From the NCBI GenBank assembly GCA_937873545.1, contig CALMWI010000055.1:1-9598 (forward strand): 9,598 nt of DNA. Direction: 5' to 3'. Source of the stretch: an uncultured bacterium (GTDB taxonomy: Bacteria > UBA4055). Position numbers and translations under genes: made by a program. Position 1 is the first letter of the stretch, and each line of letters opens with the position of its first letter. Positions 6,388 through 9,598 of this stretch are shown piece after piece. Under the pieces are notes generated by a model. That model saw only the letters and a program-made list of their open reading frames with translations. It was not told where the DNA came from and did no database searches.

Positions 6388-9300
6388 ATGTTAAAAAATG
6401 TTGTTCTTTCTTTAGCTATAATGTTTTCCTTAGCAATGTTGTTTTTATCATGCTCCGATGATAACAGCCCGAATGCACCGGTAAACAAATATCCGTATGT
6501 ACAGATAGATTTACCCGACAGTTTAGAATTCGGGCTTGGTGCAGAAATCAAAATTTCTGCTGAAGCTTCGGATGAAGACGGCTCTATCTCAAAAGTCGAA
6601 TTTTTCGTAAACGCTTCTTCTGTGAAAACCATGTCGGAATCGCCATATTTTTATGATTTCAATACGACCGAGTTCGGCGCAGGCGAACATATAGTAAAAG
6701 CGGTCGCGACCGATGATTCGGGAGATGAATCCGAAGCTGAAATTACTGTGATAGTTTCAGAAGGCAATAAGATCACAATGATCTCACCTTTGGGCGGAGA
6801 AATATGGGGTTTCGGGACTACAAGAACTGTTTTATGGGCGGATAATATTTCAGAAAATGTTAAGATAGACCTGTATAAAGGAGCCGTTTTAAACATGTCC
6901 CTGACTAATTCTACCGAAAGCACAGGCTCTTATGAGTGGGCTATACCGGACAGCATGGAAAGCGGAACTGATTATAAAGTGCGCATAAAAAGTATCAACG
7001 ATGATACTATATACGACGAATCAGACAGTACATTCAGTATAATTGAAATTCCTATAATAAAGATCATCACTCCGGACAGCAACACTTTGTGGAATGCCGG
7101 AACAACGCGAAATATAATCTGGGATGATAATATTTCAGAAAATGTTAAGATCGATCTATACAAAGGGTTAGCTCTTAGTATGACTATTGTCAATTCTACG
7201 GCGAGTACAGGCTCTTATGAATGGGCTATTCCGGACAGCTTAGGTAGCGGGACAGACTATAAAATTAGAATTACAAGTGTGGATGATCCAAATGTTTTCG
7301 GCGAACAAGCCGGAACATTCAAGCTGAATGAATATCCATCCCTTACAGTTGTTTCTCCAAGTAACTTCGAGATCTGGAATGCAGGAGCTACGAGGACTAT
7401 AAAATGGAGTTTTAATTTTGTCGGCAGCGTAAAGATAGAGCTTTATAAAAATAATGCTTATTATAAAACAATTACCGACTCCACTATTAATACCGGAGCT
7501 TTTAACTGGTTAATCCCTACTGATACTCCGCTTGCAGAAGACTATAGAATAAAAATAACAGATAAAGAGATCTCTACCGTAAGCGACATGAGCGATGTAA
7601 TGTTTAAAATAAGTAAACCGGTCGTATCAATATATGATCCTCCTTCAGAAATTGTCAGTTCGATATTTAAAGTTCAGTGGTACGGTAACAGTAACGACAG
7701 CACAAACCTAAGTTATTATTACTGCGTAACTACCGATACTACACTGACCGATCAGGCGGCAATGACAGTTTTAAGCAGTTCTTTATGGAATACCACACAG
7801 TACAACTATGCAAATGTTTCATTCCCGATGTCCGCATTTAACAGCAGCACTGTATTTGTTGACAGCACAACATCGTCTTCAAAAATTGTATATTCAAAGT
7901 TTTTTGTTTATGGTATTGATATATATGGTTCAGTCAGCGAGGTCAAATCGAAAGTTTTCGGAAGGGAAAATCAAGTACCTAAATATCCGATGGTTTACTC
8001 CGAAAAATTGGGAATAAACGGGTTTAATCAATACTGGTTTACAGTCGGACCCGATTCTGCTCAAATAATTTTGCCTGAAGCGACCGAGTTCTGGCAACCG
8101 ATAGATTTTAAATGGAGAGGCGATGATCCTGACGGTGACGAATCAAAGCTTGAATACAAGTGGGAACTTTGGGAAAGAACCGCAAAAAAAGGAGAAGTTC
8201 TTGTAACCCAGTCTGCGGGCTGGAGTGTAAACAACCGTTCAAAATATTTTGACGACGAGATTTACAATTGGAATAACCAGGGAAAATATGCATTTAAAGT
8301 TTATGTGAGGGATGATGCATTAGAACAAGCTTTAAATCACGCCACTGTAAACTTCGAAGTGTTCTCACCGACCTTTGAAAAAGGTATTTTATTAATCGAT
8401 GATACGGATCCTACATTAACTGAAAGTTCGTCATATTTGTATTATGAAGGAAATCCTGATGCAGCTAAAGTGAGAACATTCTATGAGGACATGATGGTAA
8501 ATGCGGGTTATAAACCAGAAGGCGAAGCAGTAGATTCGCTGTCTTTATACAGGATCAGACGGTTCGAAAAACTCACAATCTTTGTCGGTTGGGATTATTA
8601 CGAATATGATGATGACGGCGATCCCCTTACACCTGCGATCATTGATTCTACGGCAGTTTATAGACAAGCTTATTCACCGGATATTAAAGAAATCGTAAAA
8701 TACAGGCTCGTTATTATAGCATCTGAAGACAGAAGCAACGAGAATGGTATAGATTTTGGCGGCACAGAAGATAATACTGGATATTCGAAATATCTCGGCA
8801 AATATCTTGAAGTGGGCGGGAAAGCTTTTATTATAGGTCACTGTGCGCTTATGAAGAAAATACCCTACAGGCTTGAAGCTAACGTCTATTTACCTCCTTT
8901 AAGACAAATATTCGATCCTGATGCAGAAATGGTAACTGAAGTTGCAGATATAACCCTAAATTTTTTCCACGATTATTTCGGGATCTATGCGATGACATTC
9001 CCTGAAACTAAAACATGGTTCAGCCAGGATGTATGGAATGTCAGGCCATCTTCTGTTCCTGTTGACTATTATCTGCAGGATAACTATGACTTTATCGGGG
9101 TAACAAAGTATGACAATATTACAGATATTACTGCTGCCGAGATCAAAGTTGACAGCGTAAATGTAAACAAAAGCTGGATAGATTTTTCATGGCAGATTGG
9201 GCCCACATCATTTCTAATTCCGCTATCTTTAAAAGACAACGGAACTGTTCTTACAGGAATTCCCGTGATAGAAGCATTCAAGGGAGAACCTGTTTATAAA

Positions 9301-9598
9301 TACAAATCCGTTTACGACCTTCCTGTAGTGGGAGGAGATCCCGATACAGTTTATGACACCGACGCGAACGGCACGGTGTATCATTCGTTAAAATATATTG
9401 ATCCTGTACTGACTGACGGAGATAATTCCGGCGATATTACAAGAAAGACCGGTTCAGTGGCTACAAGATATGTAGCTGACGGAGATCAGTACAGAACGGC
9501 ATTTTTTGCATTCCCGCTGTACTACATGAATAACACGAACGGGGAAGTATCAGACATGTTCAACTCAATGATAGACTGCTTCGATCTTGAAAAAGATC
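6388..9598 (+). CDS. Giant multidomain surface lipoprotein with Ig-like and Kre9/KNH-like repeats and a glutamine-amidotransferase-like C-terminus, 3' end cut off
   Basis: The frame is open from ATG 6388 to the window end: 1070 codons with no stop. A hydrophobic signal peptide ends in LFLSC, so C22 would be lipidated; SDDNS follows, like the Bacteroidota lipoprotein export signal for outer-surface display. Residues 36-123 are a bacterial Ig-like domain (EASDEDGSISKVEFFVN, then AGEHIVKAVATDDSG). Residues 129-408 hold three copies of a 95-residue unit resembling the Kre9/KNH family. Two further beta-rich segments follow: 412-525 (FKVQW, then KFFVYGIDIYGSVSE) and about 567-660 (FKWRGDDPDGDE, then GKYAFKVYVRDD). 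From 665 the protein changes: KGILLIDDTDP, KYLEVGGKAFIIGHCAL (803-821) and FFAFPLYYMNN (1039-1049) are the landmarks of a class I glutamine-amidotransferase/ThuA-like fold. Function is unknown; surface binding or carbohydrate contact is inferred. It is probably co-transcribed with the T9SS cargo. The final landmark suggests that few residues are missing. Confidence 0.88.
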   Translation, partial: MLKNVVLSLAIMFSLAMLFLSCSDDNSPNAPVNKYPYVQIDLPDSLEFGLGAEIKISAEASDEDGSISKVEFFVNASSVKTMSESPYFYDFNTTEFGAGEHIVKAVATDDSGDESEAEITVIVSEGNKITMISPLGGEIWGFGTTRTVLWADNISENVKIDLYKGAVLNMSLTNSTESTGSYEWAIPDSMESGTDYKVRIKSINDDTIYDESDSTFSIIEIPIIKIITPDSNTLWNAGTTRNIIWDDNISENVKIDLYKGLALSMTIVNSTASTGSYEWAIPDSLGSGTDYKIRITSVDDPNVFGEQAGTFKLNEYPSLTVVSPSNFEIWNAGATRTIKWSFNFVGSVKIELYKNNAYYKTITDSTINTGAFNWLIPTDTPLAEDYRIKITDKEISTVSDMSDVMFKISKPVVSIYDPPSEIVSSIFKVQWYGNSNDSTNLSYYYCVTTDTTLTDQAAMTVLSSSLWNTTQYNYANVSFPMSAFNSSTVFVDSTTSSSKIVYSKFFVYGIDIYGSVSEVKSKVFGRENQVPKYPMVYSEKLGINGFNQYWFTVGPDSAQIILPEATEFWQPIDFKWRGDDPDGDESKLEYKWELWERTAKKGEVLVTQSAGWSVNNRSKYFDDEIYNWNNQGKYAFKVYVRDDALEQALNHATVNFEVFSPTFEKGILLIDDTDPTLTESSSYLYYEGNPDAAKVRTFYEDMMVNAGYKPEGEAVDSLSLYRIRRFEKLTIFVGWDYYEYDDDGDPLTPAIIDSTAVYRQAYSPDIKEIVKYRLVIIASEDRSNENGIDFGGTEDNTGYSKYLGKYLEVGGKAFIIGHCALMKKIPYRLEANVYLPPLRQIFDPDAEMVTEVADITLNFFHDYFGIYAMTFPETKTWFSQDVWNVRPSSVPVDYYLQDNYDFIGVTKYDNITDITAAEIKVDSVNVNKSWIDFSWQIGPTSFLIPLSLKDNGTVLTGIPVIEAFKGEPVYKYKSVYDLPVVGGDPDTVYDTDANGTVYHSLKYIDPVLTDGDNSGDITRKTGSVATRYVADGDQYRTAFFAFPLYYMNNTNGEVSDMFNSMIDCFDLEKD
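6841..6866 (+). repeat. 26-bp exact direct repeat, copy 1
   Basis: Bases 6841-6866 are identical to 7126-7151, 285 nt downstream. They code for the DNISENVKI part of units 1 and 2. Identity at the DNA level, third codon positions included, suggests recent duplication or gene conversion between the two units. Confidence 0.9.
7126..7151 (+). repeat. 26-bp exact direct repeat, copy 2
   Basis: Second copy of the 26-bp identity, in unit 2 of the lipoprotein. The corresponding place in unit 3 (around 7411-7436) is not conserved at the DNA level. Confidence 0.9.

Larger units (their letters stand above)
6772..7611 (+). repeat. Three tandem 285-nt units encoding Kre9/KNH-like domains
   Basis: Three in-frame units sit inside the lipoprotein, with anchor prolines at residues 134, 229 and 324, an exact 95-residue period. 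Each unit reads roughly xSPxxxxxWxxGxTRxIxW, VKIxLYK, TGSYEWAIPDS, DYKIRI, then an Asp/Ser-rich stretch and a final strand. Units 1 and 2 share DNISENVKIDLYKG, STGSYEWAIPDS and SGTDYK without change. Unit 3 is clearly more diverged (VGSVKIELYK, TGAFNWLIP, EDYRIKI). The units resemble the Kre9/KNH family (Pfam PF10342) found in bacterial surface proteins. Confidence 0.85.

Noticed and set aside
6388..6516. Reading the large lipoprotein as a second T9SS cargo
   Set aside because: No sorting domain is visible up to the window end, and the N-terminus has a lipobox cysteine followed by acidic residues, favouring a lipid-anchored surface protein. The unseen 3' end leaves slight doubt.
6369..7193. 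Several minus-strand frames over the lipoprotein repeats, two with similar sequences
   Set aside because: Their similarity to each other reflects the plus-strand 285-nt repeat. The plus strand has an uninterrupted frame with a signal peptide and recognised domains.

Overview
The window looks like a chromosomal segment of a bacterium from the Fibrobacterota-Chlorobi-Bacteroidota (FCB) superphylum, perhaps an Ignavibacteria-, Calditrichota- or Delongbacteria-like lineage. The strongest support is a very large secreted protein that ends in a type IX secretion (T9SS) type A sorting domain with the YQNYPNPFNP motif, followed by a large lipoprotein whose mature end (C-S-D-D) resembles the surface-export signal of Bacteroidota lipoproteins. 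The exact phylum cannot be settled from sequence reading alone. All five genes are on the plus strand and packed tightly. I see no mobile elements, tRNA, rRNA or CRISPR.

Region 1 (2-3123) is a compact housekeeping cluster: the 3' five-sixths of a ketopantoate reductase gene (panE, pantothenate/CoA synthesis), a TauE/SafE-family membrane permease, and a MurJ lipid II flippase (peptidoglycan synthesis). The gaps are only 9 and 8 nt. The last two genes both appear to start with TTG, and the Shine-Dalgarno (SD) sequence of each touches or overlaps the stop codon of the gene before it, so the three are probably co-transcribed and translationally coupled.

Region 2 (3124-3226) is the only intergenic gap of note: 103 bp, AT-rich, with a weak promoter candidate, two short perfect palindromes and a strong SD sequence. 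It separates the housekeeping cluster from the surface-protein pair.

Region 3 (3227-9598) holds two giant exported proteins separated by 11 nt. The first is a 1049-residue T9SS cargo with no recognised catalytic domain. The second is a lipoprotein of at least 1070 residues that runs off the window. It has a lipobox, an Ig-like domain, three regular 95-residue Kre9/KNH-like repeats, two further Ig/FN3-like segments, and a C-terminal segment that resembles a class I glutamine-amidotransferase/ThuA-like fold. They are probably co-expressed and both displayed at the outer surface. Their function is unknown, and they are the least-described part of the window.
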